NCBI RefSeq assembly: GCF_000375425.1 | Contig: NZ_AQXG01000002.1 | Location: 265,712-329,711 of the forward strand | Length of the DNA stretch: 64,000 nucleotides | Direction: 5' to 3' | Source of the DNA: Gracilimonas tropica DSM 19535 | GTDB taxonomy: Bacteria; Bacteroidota; Rhodothermia; Balneolales; Balneolaceae | In this document: positions 35,363-44,819 of the stretch, piece after piece | Numbering within the stretch: position 1 is the first letter of the stretch | Layout: every line of letters begins with the position of its first letter | Notes under the pieces: generated by a model | What the model was told of the DNA's origin: nothing | Seen by the model: only the letters and a program-made list of their open reading frames with translations | Databases searched by the model: none | Position numbers and translations under genes: made by a program

Positions 35363-36658
35363 ATGAATTCTATTGCCAAGTTTAAAAAGAACCCGTGGTC
35401 CTGGATCCCAACTCTTTATTATACACAGGGGATACCCTATGTAATGGTGGTAACGGTCTCGGTAATTATGTACAAAGATCTTGGCATTGATAATGCTGAG
35501 ATTGCTCTTTACACCAGTTTACTGGCATTACCATGGGCTTTTAAACCGGTCTGGAGTCCACTTATTGACGTCTTTAAAACGAAACGCTGGTGGACCTACC
35601 TCATGCAAGGTATCATTGGAGTTGGCTTTGCCGGGGCAGCCATCACCTTAAATACGCCCTACTTTTTCGAAGCATCCCTGGTATTCCTTTTTATTGTAGC
35701 CTTCTGTTCTTCTACCCATGATATCGCTGCCGATGGCTTTTACATGCTGGCTCTTTCGGAAGAGGATCAGTCCTTTTTTGTTGGGATCCGGTCTACCTTT
35801 TTTCGGCTCGCCATGTGGAGCGGTGAAGGTTTATTTGTTGTACTTGCCGGACTTATCGCCACCAGCACGGGAAGCGCTTCCTTTTCGTGGATCTCCATTC
35901 TGGCAATTGTAGCTCTGCTTATGTTTGTGATGTCGGCCTACCACGGTTTCATGCTACCCGCTCCTGCTGACGATCACCCCGTAAGAGTTGAGGGCGAATC
36001 GCCGCTGAAAGCTGTTTGGGAAACTTTCGTTGAGTTCTTCAAAAAAGACCAGATCGTGCTCGCTATTCTGTTCATCCTGCTTTATCGTTTTGGGGAAGGA
36101 CAACTTGTAAAACTGGCCGCTCCTTTCTTAATGGATACCCGTGAGGCAGGCGGTCTTGCACTTTCGGTGACGGAAGTCGGGGTCATAAACGGTATCATAG
36201 GCCTGCTCGCTTTAACGGCCGGAGGAATTTTAGGCGGAATTGTAATTTCGAGACACGGACTGAAAAGATGGCTTTGGCCCATGATCATAATCATGAACCT
36301 GCCCAACCTGGCCTATTGGTACCTTGCAAAGTTTCAACCCGAATCTTTTATTACAATCAGCACCTTGGTAGGTGTGGAAAAATTTGGTTACGGCTTTGGA
36401 TTTGCCGCTTTCCTGATGTACCTCATCTATGTGGCAAAAGGAAATCACAAAACTGCACATTATGCTTTTGGTACCGCCCTCATGGCATTTGGAATGTCTA
36501 TTCCGGGAGCCGTATCCGGTTACATTCAAGAGGCTATCGGTTATGAGTACTTCTTCCTTTGGGTACTCGCATCTGCAATACCCATCTTCATATTAACCCC
36601 TTTCATTAACATTGATCCTGATTTTGGGAAAAAGAAGGATGACACCGAGCCTGAATAA
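35363..36658 (+). CDS. AmpG-like MFS permease
   Basis: A 431-residue protein with about 12 membrane helices. The AmpG/SLC33-type landmarks are 'WIPTLYYTQGIPYVMV' in helix 1, 'LPWAFKPVWSPLIDVF' in the helix 2-3 loop, and 'CSSTHDIAADGFYM' in the helix 4-5 region. AmpG brings GlcNAc-anhydroMurNAc and muropeptides into the cytoplasm for recycling. It begins 16 bases after the phosphodiester glycosidase gene and is followed by an exported propeller and an amidase, a setting that supports a muropeptide or disaccharide importer. The substrate is not proved by sequence; members of this permease family in Bacteroidota also sit in other glycan loci. Confidence 0.82.
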   Translation: MNSIAKFKKNPWSWIPTLYYTQGIPYVMVVTVSVIMYKDLGIDNAEIALYTSLLALPWAFKPVWSPLIDVFKTKRWWTYLMQGIIGVGFAGAAITLNTPYFFEASLVFLFIVAFCSSTHDIAADGFYMLALSEEDQSFFVGIRSTFFRLAMWSGEGLFVVLAGLIATSTGSASFSWISILAIVALLMFVMSAYHGFMLPAPADDHPVRVEGESPLKAVWETFVEFFKKDQIVLAILFILLYRFGEGQLVKLAAPFLMDTREAGGLALSVTEVGVINGIIGLLALTAGGILGGIVISRHGLKRWLWPMIIIMNLPNLAYWYLAKFQPESFITISTLVGVEKFGYGFGFAAFLMYLIYVAKGNHKTAHYAFGTALMAFGMSIPGAVSGYIQEAIGYEYFFLWVLASAIPIFILTPFINIDPDFGKKKDDTEPE

Positions 36659-36741
36659 ATCGATTAAATCTAATATTCTTAAAAACCACTTCGTTATTTA
36701 GCACACCATGCTTTTTGAACTTAGCAAACTTACTTAACATC

Positions 36742-37701
36742 ATGATGAAAATATCTTCTACCCTATTTCTGCTCTCGATTTTAAGCCTGCAACTGTCAGT
36801 CTTTACGGCAACTGCCCAACCGGTTCCTCAAGGGGAACCCACCAAGATCATAGAAGAACCTGACATGGTCTTTATGAATCCGTCTTGGTCGCCGGATGGT
36901 GAGAAAATAGCTATTACCTCGGCGCGCTATCAAGGACTTTGGATCACCGATGAAAACGGACAAAATCTACGAAAAGTCACCGATGAAGAAGCCGGTTTTG
37001 GATTTTCTTGGTCCTCTGATTCAGAGTCTATTCTTACCCGTGTTTCGGAATACCAGAACCGCCGCCGCAAACTCGCTGTTAAGATCTTTCATACCGATGG
37101 CAGCGCCGATCAGATCACGGAATACAGAGACGAGATGCCTGCCCTGCCTACCTGGGCTGATTTCGATCAGCAAGTAGTACTTATAAATGAAGGTGAGGTT
37201 GAAGCCTTTGATTCTCAAAAAGAAGTTCCAGCAGCCATGAAACAAAAAACAAGGCAGCCATTTTATGTGCTTAAAACCGATCAAATTGCCAAAGGAATGG
37301 TTCCTGAAAACAGCACAGAGAATATCTCTCCTTTCCAGGATGCCACTTACCTAAACCTGCAGGTTTCTCCCGACGGACGTAAACTTGCCTTTGAGGTTTA
37401 TGGCGGGAACTTATACGTAATGAATATTGATGGAACAGGACTGATGGATCTCGGAAAAGCAAACCGCCCCAAATGGGCTCCGGATAGTAAATATATCGTG
37501 GCTATGGTAACAGAGGATGACGGCCACAATATTACTAAATCTGATCTCTATGCCTTAAGTGTAGATGGTACAAACCGCATTAACCTGACCTCCTCAACCG
37601 ACCTGATAGCTATGAACCCGGACTGGTCTCCTAATGGACAACAGATCTTATTCGATACCTCTCAGGATGGAGCTATTTATGTTTTAAATATCGCCTACTA
37701 A
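36742..37701 (+). CDS. Exported PD40/TolB-like beta-propeller
   Basis: A 319-residue protein starting at ATG 36742, which places a signal peptide (ending TATAQ) at the very N-terminus; the frame continues up to a TTG at 36715. PD40-type blades are visible as repeated 'PSWSPDGEKIAI', 'FSWSSDSESILT', 'LQVSPDGRKLAFE', 'PKWAPDSKYIVA' and 'PDWSPNGQQILFD'. Such proteins usually bind protein or glycan in the periplasm. It sits between the permease and the amidase, so it may be a scaffold or sensor for wall fragments. No catalytic residues were recognised. Confidence 0.78.
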   Translation: MMKISSTLFLLSILSLQLSVFTATAQPVPQGEPTKIIEEPDMVFMNPSWSPDGEKIAITSARYQGLWITDENGQNLRKVTDEEAGFGFSWSSDSESILTRVSEYQNRRRKLAVKIFHTDGSADQITEYRDEMPALPTWADFDQQVVLINEGEVEAFDSQKEVPAAMKQKTRQPFYVLKTDQIAKGMVPENSTENISPFQDATYLNLQVSPDGRKLAFEVYGGNLYVMNIDGTGLMDLGKANRPKWAPDSKYIVAMVTEDDGHNITKSDLYALSVDGTNRINLTSSTDLIAMNPDWSPNGQQILFDTSQDGAIYVLNIAY

Positions 37702-37742
37702 CACATTTTCAATTTCAGCACACTATAATCGTTTTTTTAGCT

Positions 37743-40247
37743 ATGAAATCTTACTTATTTACCTGCATAATAGCTCTTCTCACTACCTTCCAATATGCCC
37801 AGGCACAAACCGTGACGGGACTGGATGGATTTAGCATTTTCCTGGATCCCGGACACAGTGAAACAGAAAATATGGGACTCTACAACTACTCTGAGCCCGA
37901 AAAAGTTTTACGAGTTGGATTGGCGTTACGAGACATGCTGCTTACCCAAACCGATATTGATACGGTCTATATGAGCCGTACCAGTGATTCCCAACAAGTC
38001 CCATTGACACAACGGGATGATCTTGCCAATGCAACCGGAGCAGATTTTTATCACTCCATTCACAGTAATGCGGGTTCTAATACCCAGAATAACACTCTTT
38101 TCTTGTATGGTGGCTGGCGTTCTAATGGCCAAACTGTTGAAAAGACCCCGAATGGCGGTAAGGATATGGGAGATATCATGGAGACTGAACTTACCGACGC
38201 CATGCGTATTCCAACTATAGGAAACTGGGCCGATCGCAACTTTTATCAGGGTAGTAATGTTGAAAATCACAGTAATCAATACCCTTATCTGTTTGTGAAC
38301 CGAACTACCAATATGGCTTCTGTTTTAAGTGAGGCAGGTTTTCATACCAACTCCATCCAGCAGCAGCGTAATCTAAATGCCGATTGGAAGCGACTTGAAG
38401 CCCAGTCTTTCTTTTGGTCTATACTTGAGTATCTCGGAGTTGAACGTCCGCCGGTGGGTATTGCTGCAGGTTACATCACCAATGCGGATGGAGCAAAGAC
38501 ACTTAATGGAATAAATGTTCAGGTAGGCGACACAACCTATGTTACAGATTCTTACGAATCCCTTTTTCACAAATACAGTAGTGAATCTGACGAGTTAAGC
38601 AATGGCTTCTACTACCTCGATGGGTTAGAAAACGGCCCCACTCAGTTGATCGTTTCCGGGGAAGGCTTTTACCCTGATACGCTTGACATCAACGTTATTG
38701 AAGATGACTTCACCTTTACGGATGTTGCTCTGGTTTCCAGTGTTCCCCCATTTGTTGCAACCACATCAGTTGGTGAAGATAATGAGATCAATCCCGGTGA
38801 AGATCTTATTATCGAATTTAGCCGTTCTATGAACCGCTCCTCAGTTGAAAATGCTTTAAGTCTGAGCCCTGGGGCAGATTTCAGTCTTACCTGGACTTCT
38901 AACAAAAAACTAATTATCTCGACGGCGAGCTTTGATTTTGAAAGCAGCTATACCTTGAAAATCGATTCCACGGCGCTGGATAATTCATCCTATGCTCATA
39001 GCCTTGACGGAAATGGAGATGGTTCACAAGGCGATTCATTTACTCTTACTTTTGCAACCGGCCCGGTTGACATCATTCCTCCGGCCATTTCCGATATTCG
39101 CCCTACCAACACCCGATTGAATGAGCTCTGGCCCATCATCAGTGCTACCTTTGATGAACCGCTGGACACTACTCTTTTTGATGAAAATACTGTAGACCTA
39201 AGCAATAGCGGCTACTCCGTACCGGGAGAGATCGTGTATTATAATGTTGGTGATCGAAGCGTGATTAACTTTTTCCCATCCGAGAGACTCGCCAAAAGCA
39301 AAAACTACACCCTGACTTTTTCCAAATCCATAAGTGATACCGTTGGTAACAGCCTGGGATCTGATGTGGCCAGAACCTTCCCGACCGGCGATCAGGATAT
39401 AAAAAATGAAACCGTTGTAGATGACTTTGAAAGTGGTCTAACCGGAACCTGGTGGACTCCTGAACAATCCGGCAGTACGGAAGGCTATGATCCTGAGTTC
39501 ACCTCCGTTGAGATCGACAATAACATTGTAAATTTATTTTCGGAAAGCACCGGAGCTATGCGTATCAACTATGGCTGGGATACCGATGAAACCTCACATC
39601 TGATCAGAGAATATCGCGGATCCAAAACAACTCCCAAGTTTGGGACAGACCGCATTTTACAGGTTTATGTTTTTGGTGATGGAAATGGCAATAAATTCCG
39701 ATTTATGGTTAGAGATGGAAACGGAGAGCTTGAGGGCAGTACCTGGTATACCGTTGACTGGCTCGGCTGGAAATTGGTTACCTGGAACATGGCTGAAGAT
39801 GAAACCGTAGCCTGGGCCAATGGCAATGGCACTTTGAATGGAAATCTTTACCTGGATAGTTTCCAGCTTACCTATACTCCCGGTCAACCTGCAACCGGCT
39901 TTATTCTTTTTGATGACCTGAAAGCCGTAGAAATGGGCTTAGCTACCTCAACAGAAGAATCACCTGTTGCGGCAGACATCCCGGAAGAGATCGAGTTAAA
40001 GCAAAACTACCCAAATCCCTTTAACCCAACTACAAATATTAGTTTTGGACTGCCGCAGAAAAGCAGGGTAGCCCTCAAAGTGTTTGATATGCTTGGACGG
40101 GAAGTAGCCACCGTTTACAATGGTGTCAAAACCCAGGGTTTCCATACCGTTTCTTTCGATGCCTCTAACCTATCAAGCGGGGTATATTTATATCGAATAG
40201 AAACTGACTTCGGCGTTATTTCTAAAAAAATGACTTTGCTTAAATAG
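37743..40247 (+). CDS. Secreted N-acetylmuramoyl-L-alanine amidase (Amidase_3), multidomain, with sorting tail
   Basis: An 834-residue exported enzyme: signal peptide ending AQAQ, Amidase_3 domain at about 28-235 with zinc ligands H38 (DPGH), E51 and H107 (SIHSN) and catalytic E197 (SEAGFHTN). Then come a short carboxypeptidase-regulatory-like domain (about 240-330), two Ig-like SbsA/Big_5-type domains (330-550), a lectin-like sandwich (about 555-735) and a PNPFNP tail. Such amidases cut the bond between MurNAc and L-Ala, leaving denuded glycan that GHL10, NamZ and NagZ could process. Because it is tail-sorted and carries binding domains, it probably attacks foreign wall material outside the cell rather than the cell's own septum. 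Confidence 0.88.
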   Translation: MKSYLFTCIIALLTTFQYAQAQTVTGLDGFSIFLDPGHSETENMGLYNYSEPEKVLRVGLALRDMLLTQTDIDTVYMSRTSDSQQVPLTQRDDLANATGADFYHSIHSNAGSNTQNNTLFLYGGWRSNGQTVEKTPNGGKDMGDIMETELTDAMRIPTIGNWADRNFYQGSNVENHSNQYPYLFVNRTTNMASVLSEAGFHTNSIQQQRNLNADWKRLEAQSFFWSILEYLGVERPPVGIAAGYITNADGAKTLNGINVQVGDTTYVTDSYESLFHKYSSESDELSNGFYYLDGLENGPTQLIVSGEGFYPDTLDINVIEDDFTFTDVALVSSVPPFVATTSVGEDNEINPGEDLIIEFSRSMNRSSVENALSLSPGADFSLTWTSNKKLIISTASFDFESSYTLKIDSTALDNSSYAHSLDGNGDGSQGDSFTLTFATGPVDIIPPAISDIRPTNTRLNELWPIISATFDEPLDTTLFDENTVDLSNSGYSVPGEIVYYNVGDRSVINFFPSERLAKSKNYTLTFSKSISDTVGNSLGSDVARTFPTGDQDIKNETVVDDFESGLTGTWWTPEQSGSTEGYDPEFTSVEIDNNIVNLFSESTGAMRINYGWDTDETSHLIREYRGSKTTPKFGTDRILQVYVFGDGNGNKFRFMVRDGNGELEGSTWYTVDWLGWKLVTWNMAEDETVAWANGNGTLNGNLYLDSFQLTYTPGQPATGFILFDDLKAVEMGLATSTEESPVAADIPEEIELKQNYPNPFNPTTNISFGLPQKSRVALKVFDMLGREVATVYNGVKTQGFHTVSFDASNLSSGVYLYRIETDFGVISKKMTLLK

Positions 40248-40286
40248 CAAAATTACTATTTTCAATATCTTATAAATTGTATTATT

Positions 40287-40320
40287 AGGGACTGACTTAA
40301 AACTTCAGTCCCTTTTTTTT
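40287..40320 (+). terminator. Terminator after the amidase
   Basis: GGGACTGA and its complement form an 8-bp stem with a 9-base loop, followed by eight T. It ends the transcript that begins at 33661. Confidence 0.88.
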
Positions 40321-40345
40321 ATCCCCAAGACCTAAAAGCCCGATT

Positions 40346-41557
40346 ATGCGATATACGATTCTATTTCTCTTTTTCATTTCCCTGCTTTCATTCCAAGCTA
40401 ACGCACAGGAAATGTTTGAACGCGGCTATTATATAAACTCAGGTCAAACGAAAGTTGAAGGGCTTATAAGTCTGAATTCCGTTACCGATAGTGAGCCATT
40501 CATACTGTTCAAATCGACATATAAAAGCGATGCCGATACTGTTTTCCATAAGCATATCAATGAACTGAAGGTTTCAGGTTTCAAATACATTAGAAATGAG
40601 ACCCGCATATTGTCTTCAGAATCAACTTTGGAGGAAGAGAAATTCTTCAGGCAAAGTAAACTTCTAAAGGTTGAACTTGAAGGCCGGGCTGTTTTATATA
40701 GTATTGAAAAAGATGAAAAATACACCTTCTATTACTCTGTTCCCGGTCAGGTTCCTGAACAGCTTGTTTACGCACAATATATCAGAAACGATGGTCAGAC
40801 TGCCCGAAAAAACACCTTTCGGGACCAACTTTCAGAAAATGTGAATTGTGGGGATCAGAATTTTTCATCTTTAAGGTATAACCGGTTTGAGCTTATCAAT
40901 GTTTTTAAAGCATATAATGAGTGCTCCGATTCGGATTATAAAACATATCAGGGCATTCCCGCACTCTCATGGAAATATCTGAACATTGGCTTGGGAACCG
41001 GGATTTCCGGAAACTTTGTAGAAAGCACCAATACTGTTTTGGATACTGAGATCGCACGGTTTTCAACCATTGCTCCCTATTTTGAAGTTGATGTTGAATA
41101 TTTACTCCCCTCTATAAATAACCGAATCGGATTCTTCTTTACCGGCGGCTATCTGCAGTTTTCTGACAGCGATCAACGAACTATCCTTGGCTCACCCCAA
41201 ACTATCGACCTGACTTATGAAGTCATTCAAACTTCTATAGGAGTAAGAGGGTATTTACCCCTCGGCAATCAAGTTAAGGCACACGCCGAATTGGGTTTTG
41301 GACGTGATTTCGAGGTTGGCAAAGGTATATCGATTGATTACGAACTGGGAGGCAACGGATACAATGACTTCAACGACCCTCAAATGAACGGGCATTTAAC
41401 CGGAGGTCTAGGTCTCACTGTTTTCAATCGATACATACTGGAAGCCAAATTCAGACATTTAAATACCCGGCTTTCTGATATCTCTTCCGATCAAAAAGTG
41501 AAGCAAGGAATCCTGACCATAGGCTTTAAATATTTACTCAAAAGCTACTACAAATAA
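40346..41557 (+). CDS. Outer-membrane beta-barrel protein, unknown role
   Basis: A 403-residue protein with signal peptide ending ANAQ. Residues 22-200 are a charged, non-barrel domain opening 'GYYINSGQTKVEGLI', containing two cysteines (C168 and C192 by count) that could pair. The C-terminal half (about 210-403) alternates hydrophobic and polar residues as in an 8-stranded barrel ('LGTGISGNFV', 'IGVRGYLPLG', 'GHLTGGLGLTVF'). The plan resembles unnamed outer-membrane proteins of Bacteroidota. It has its own promoter after the terminator at 40320. No function is suggested by the sequence. Confidence 0.72.
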   Translation: MRYTILFLFFISLLSFQANAQEMFERGYYINSGQTKVEGLISLNSVTDSEPFILFKSTYKSDADTVFHKHINELKVSGFKYIRNETRILSSESTLEEEKFFRQSKLLKVELEGRAVLYSIEKDEKYTFYYSVPGQVPEQLVYAQYIRNDGQTARKNTFRDQLSENVNCGDQNFSSLRYNRFELINVFKAYNECSDSDYKTYQGIPALSWKYLNIGLGTGISGNFVESTNTVLDTEIARFSTIAPYFEVDVEYLLPSINNRIGFFFTGGYLQFSDSDQRTILGSPQTIDLTYEVIQTSIGVRGYLPLGNQVKAHAELGFGRDFEVGKGISIDYELGGNGYNDFNDPQMNGHLTGGLGLTVFNRYILEAKFRHLNTRLSDISSDQKVKQGILTIGFKYLLKSYYK

Positions 41558-41573
41558 CGCAGTAGCTTTTGAG
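41537..41573 (+). terminator. Hairpin enclosing the stop codon of the barrel gene
   Basis: CTCAAAAGCTACT pairs perfectly (13 bp) with AGTAGCTTTTGAG across an 11-base loop that contains the TAA stop. The sequence after it is T-rich but broken (CATATTTATTT). It lies between convergent genes and probably stops transcription or protects the 3' end. Confidence 0.6.
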
Positions 41574-41595
41574 CATATTTATTTGAACCGGTTTT

Positions 41596-43455
41596 TTATT
41601 TTTCCGGCATGTCAGATACGCTTTCGAGATAGCCATGCTTGAGGTAAAATTCCTCAAGTCCCTTTACGATCTGTTCAGCTATCTTTTGTTGGAAATCCGG
41701 GTCCATTAGAAGCATTTCTTCTTCAGGATTGGAAATAAAAGCCGTTTCAACAAGAACATTTGGAAACTCAATTGGTGCGTTAAGAGAGAAATTAAAGCTT
41801 CCTGTTAAACCGTAATCATCAAAACCAAGATCCATCATATTTTTGTACATGATCTCAGCCAACGGTCTGAACGCCATGTGTTTGTAGAAAGCGCCCGTTC
41901 CTTTAATCTCTCTCGGATCACTTATATAACCAATAGAATTCGCATGAATACTGACTAACAGATCAGCTTCATTCTCAAGCGTTATCTCTTTTCTCTCACT
42001 CATGTACACATAGCTGTCATCGGTTCTTGGGAGAATCACATTCGCGCCTTTTTCCAGTAACAGCTCTTCGAGTTTCTTGGTGATCTGCAGCGTTACATTT
42101 TTCTCTAAGGTGCCATCAGCTCCCAGGGCTCCATTGTTATCTCCGCCATGCCCGGCATCCACCGATATGGTTCTTCCCTCCAATGGATTGTTCATATTCG
42201 TGACTACCGGAGGACGACGAACCTCAATATTCAGCTGCGATCCCCATCCATATCCAACATGATATCCCCAGTTTTGGCTGTGGCTTAACTCGATCTCTAT
42301 TCTAAACCGGCCATCCTCAACCTGGCTCCAGGTTACATCCTTGATACCGTGAGAACTTCGGTGTTTGATCTTCCAGTTAGTGTTGGATGTTGCACCAAAC
42401 ACATCCACTATGATCACATTTGGCTCAACATCGGTATAGGATATATAGGGTAATTTCTCGGATAAATTGAGGGTTATACGATCCAATTTATCTTCACCAC
42501 TGATCCGAATATTCCCGGTCAAAGACTCTACCGGTGATGAATATTCACTTTCCAGATCCACAAAACGAGTTGGAATCCATGCGCTCAAACTTCTGGATAG
42601 TTGCACCTTATAGTTGTCATTCTTGAGTCCTGTAATATTCAATAAAACTCCCTCCTCAAGATCACCGTACTTAGCACCACCCAGTCGATCCGTTCCCATG
42701 CCGATATTCAGGTAGGCATCGTCACTGTTAACGCGTCCAACACGGGGAAGTCCGTTGAAACTTACGGTGTACGTGCTTTTTTTCTTTTTATAAGAGAAGA
42801 AGTTCTTCTTCATCTTGAATGTGATGTGCTTGTCTTTCACAAAATCTGATGGACGAACCAAATACACTCCCCTGTATAATCCTTCAACCCCTGCAATAGA
42901 AACAGGAACTTCATGCATCGGTATATTTCTTTTGAAACCATCGATATTGAAAACCACTTTTTGTCCGGGTGTGCCCAAAAATTGAACCTCGAGCTTCTCT
43001 CCTGTTTTGAACCATCGGTTGCTCCCCGGTTTTTCAAACCGGTCAGTGATCGTTTTGCCCTTCAAGGAAATTGGCTTGGGAGGCTCCGGCCTGATGAGGT
43101 ACATGGTTTTAGAAAGGCTGTCACCGTTCAAGGCCGTCATGAAGTGTATTTGAGTAGTATCAGCGGTGTGTGAGATCATATCAACAAATGCACCGCTCTC
43201 ATATACCTTCAAGAGGTTCCCATTCACTACAACCGTCGCCCTTGGATTTGTATTTCCGGCAATACGATATCGTGAATATGGATACATAACGGTATCCGTT
43301 TCGGGGATCACAATATTAAGATAAAGTGAATCACTGTAAGCTTCGATTGTAGAATCAACCGCAACAGAGTCTGCCTGAACGGCTAAAGTGTCGACCTGGG
43401 CGAATGCCGTTGTGTAAAAGATCAGTAGTGTAAATAAGAAACCTAAATACTTCAT
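41596..43455 (-). CDS. N-acetylmuramoyl-L-alanine amidase (Amidase_3) with N-terminal wall-binding domains
   Basis: A 619-residue exported enzyme with signal peptide ending AFAQ. Residues about 20-300 are beta-rich domains including an SH3-like part (250-300); residues 310-412 look like an AMIN-type domain ('DRITLNLSEKLPYISYTDVEPNVIIVDVFG'). The Amidase_3 domain (428-607) has zinc ligands H436 (DAGHGG), E451 and H504 (SIHAN) and catalytic E570 (VETAFISNPEEE). It lacks the sorting tail and is therefore likely periplasmic, acting in the cell's own division or recycling, in contrast to the tail-bearing amidase at 37743. It lies 4 bases after namZ on the same strand, consistent with coupled removal of peptide and MurNAc. 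Confidence 0.9.
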   Translation of the reverse strand: MKYLGFLFTLLIFYTTAFAQVDTLAVQADSVAVDSTIEAYSDSLYLNIVIPETDTVMYPYSRYRIAGNTNPRATVVVNGNLLKVYESGAFVDMISHTADTTQIHFMTALNGDSLSKTMYLIRPEPPKPISLKGKTITDRFEKPGSNRWFKTGEKLEVQFLGTPGQKVVFNIDGFKRNIPMHEVPVSIAGVEGLYRGVYLVRPSDFVKDKHITFKMKKNFFSYKKKKSTYTVSFNGLPRVGRVNSDDAYLNIGMGTDRLGGAKYGDLEEGVLLNITGLKNDNYKVQLSRSLSAWIPTRFVDLESEYSSPVESLTGNIRISGEDKLDRITLNLSEKLPYISYTDVEPNVIIVDVFGATSNTNWKIKHRSSHGIKDVTWSQVEDGRFRIEIELSHSQNWGYHVGYGWGSQLNIEVRRPPVVTNMNNPLEGRTISVDAGHGGDNNGALGADGTLEKNVTLQITKKLEELLLEKGANVILPRTDDSYVYMSERKEITLENEADLLVSIHANSIGYISDPREIKGTGAFYKHMAFRPLAEIMYKNMMDLGFDDYGLTGSFNFSLNAPIEFPNVLVETAFISNPEEEMLLMDPDFQQKIAEQIVKGLEEFYLKHGYLESVSDMPEK

Positions 43456-43459
43456 AGAA

Positions 43460-44707
43460 TTATTTGTAGAGGTAATAGTTTTTTGATTTTTCTAAGAACG
43501 ATGTAATGTCTTTGTTCAGGTAATCTGAGATATCAGAAACGCTGTAATTTTTACTGAACCGCTTCCTGATCTGATCGGTGCCGGTCACTTTGTCAAACAT
43601 AGACCACCTGTTTTTACCCATTTCGAAAACTTTCACATCAGGATACATTTTGTGATGCACCTGCATAAAATAAAACTGAAGTTTCATCAGCTCCGCTTTC
43701 TCGTATTCAGTAAAATGAATTTGGACACCATGCAGGGTTTTACCTTCATCCCGGCCGTAAAATGGTTTAAATACAATAGGCCGAAATCGTACGCCGGGAA
43801 GACCAAGGGCATTCATATTTTTTGCAAGTTCCGTTTCATCGATCCACTCAGCAGCAAATACCTGAAATGGAAGCGTATATCCAACGCCTTCAGAAAAGAC
43901 TCCCAATTCTCCCATCACACCGGTTGAGACATAGTAGTACACGGAATACTCATGGGGAATATGGGGCGAGGTTGGAACCCAGGGCAACCCGGTTTCATCA
44001 AACGTCATGTCTCTGTTCCAGCCCTCCATTTCGATCACAGTCAACTCGCACTGTGCACCACCTTGAAGCCAGCCTTCTTCGTTAAGCATAATGGCAACCT
44101 CTCCGGGCGTAAGTCCATAGATATAAGGCACCGGAAACTGACTCACAAAAGAGAAATATCCATCCTCTACAATATTTCCTTCCACCTTATTCCCACCTAA
44201 AGGATTTGGGCGATCCAATACCATGAATTCAATATCGTGTTCAGCAGCGGCTTCCATTGCAAGCCCCATGGTGCTGATGTACGTGTAAGAACGGACTCCA
44301 ATATCCTGAATGTCGTACACCAGTATATCAATTCCTTCAAGCATTTCAGGGGTGGGTTTGCGGGTTTCACCGTAAAGTGAGTAGACCGTGACACCGGTAT
44401 ATTTATCAACGTAGGTATCAACCTTATCGCCGGCGGCAAATTCTCCCCTAACCCCGTGCTCAGGGCCGTACATAGCTGCTAACTCAACCCCGGGAGCATT
44501 GTAAATAAGATCAATTGTTGAGCGAAGCTTTCTGTTTACACCGGTAGCGTTGGTGATCAGTCCTACCTTTTTGCCTTTCAACGGCTCAAAATCTTGCTCA
44601 GCCAATACTTCTATTCCCGTTTTTACTACGGCCGGTTCCTGTGCTTTGATGTACATACTCCCCGTAAATACAAGCAACAGAAGTATGGCAAATAATTTAT
44701 TGATCAT
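43460..44707 (-). CDS. namZ: NamZ-type exo-beta-N-acetylmuramidase (DUF1343, GH171)
   Basis: A 415-residue protein with signal peptide ending IKAQ. DUF1343 motifs are 'KKVGLITNATGVNR', 'LAAMYGPEHGVRGEF', 'VYSLYGETRKPTPEML', 'DILVYDIQDIGVRSYTY', 'MVLDRPNPLGG', 'WVPTSPHIPH' and 'FSEGVGYTLPFQVF'. NamZ proteins of Bacillus and Tannerella release terminal MurNAc from the non-reducing end of peptidoglycan chains; E in GPEH and D in DIQDIG are likely active-site residues. The gene is divergent from the cytoplasmic nagZ and co-directional with the amidase, which mirrors the namZ/nagZ/amidase grouping known from Bacillus. The periplasmic signal means MurNAc is freed outside the cytoplasm. No murQ or murP was found in the window. 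Confidence 0.92.
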   Translation of the reverse strand: MINKLFAILLLLVFTGSMYIKAQEPAVVKTGIEVLAEQDFEPLKGKKVGLITNATGVNRKLRSTIDLIYNAPGVELAAMYGPEHGVRGEFAAGDKVDTYVDKYTGVTVYSLYGETRKPTPEMLEGIDILVYDIQDIGVRSYTYISTMGLAMEAAAEHDIEFMVLDRPNPLGGNKVEGNIVEDGYFSFVSQFPVPYIYGLTPGEVAIMLNEEGWLQGGAQCELTVIEMEGWNRDMTFDETGLPWVPTSPHIPHEYSVYYYVSTGVMGELGVFSEGVGYTLPFQVFAAEWIDETELAKNMNALGLPGVRFRPIVFKPFYGRDEGKTLHGVQIHFTEYEKAELMKLQFYFMQVHHKMYPDVKVFEMGKNRWSMFDKVTGTDQIRKRFSKNYSVSDISDYLNKDITSFLEKSKNYYLYK

Positions 44708-44819
44708 GGTAAATTTAAGTTCAATCTTTTAACATTAAGCGGTTGAAGTTATACATTCTTAAGTTGAACTTCAGCCGGTATTATAGATCACTTGTAAAAA
44801 GAAAAAAATCGTCAACTTT
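44708..44819. promoter_or_regulatory. namZ-nagZ divergent promoter with AAGTT repeats
   Basis: The 112-base gap holds AAGTTCAA (44717), TTGAAGTT (44743) and the inverted repeat AAGTT-G-AACTT (44761-44771). The repeated TTGAA/TTCAA half-sites between two co-functional wall-recycling genes suggest a shared operator; the regulator is unknown. Confidence 0.35.
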
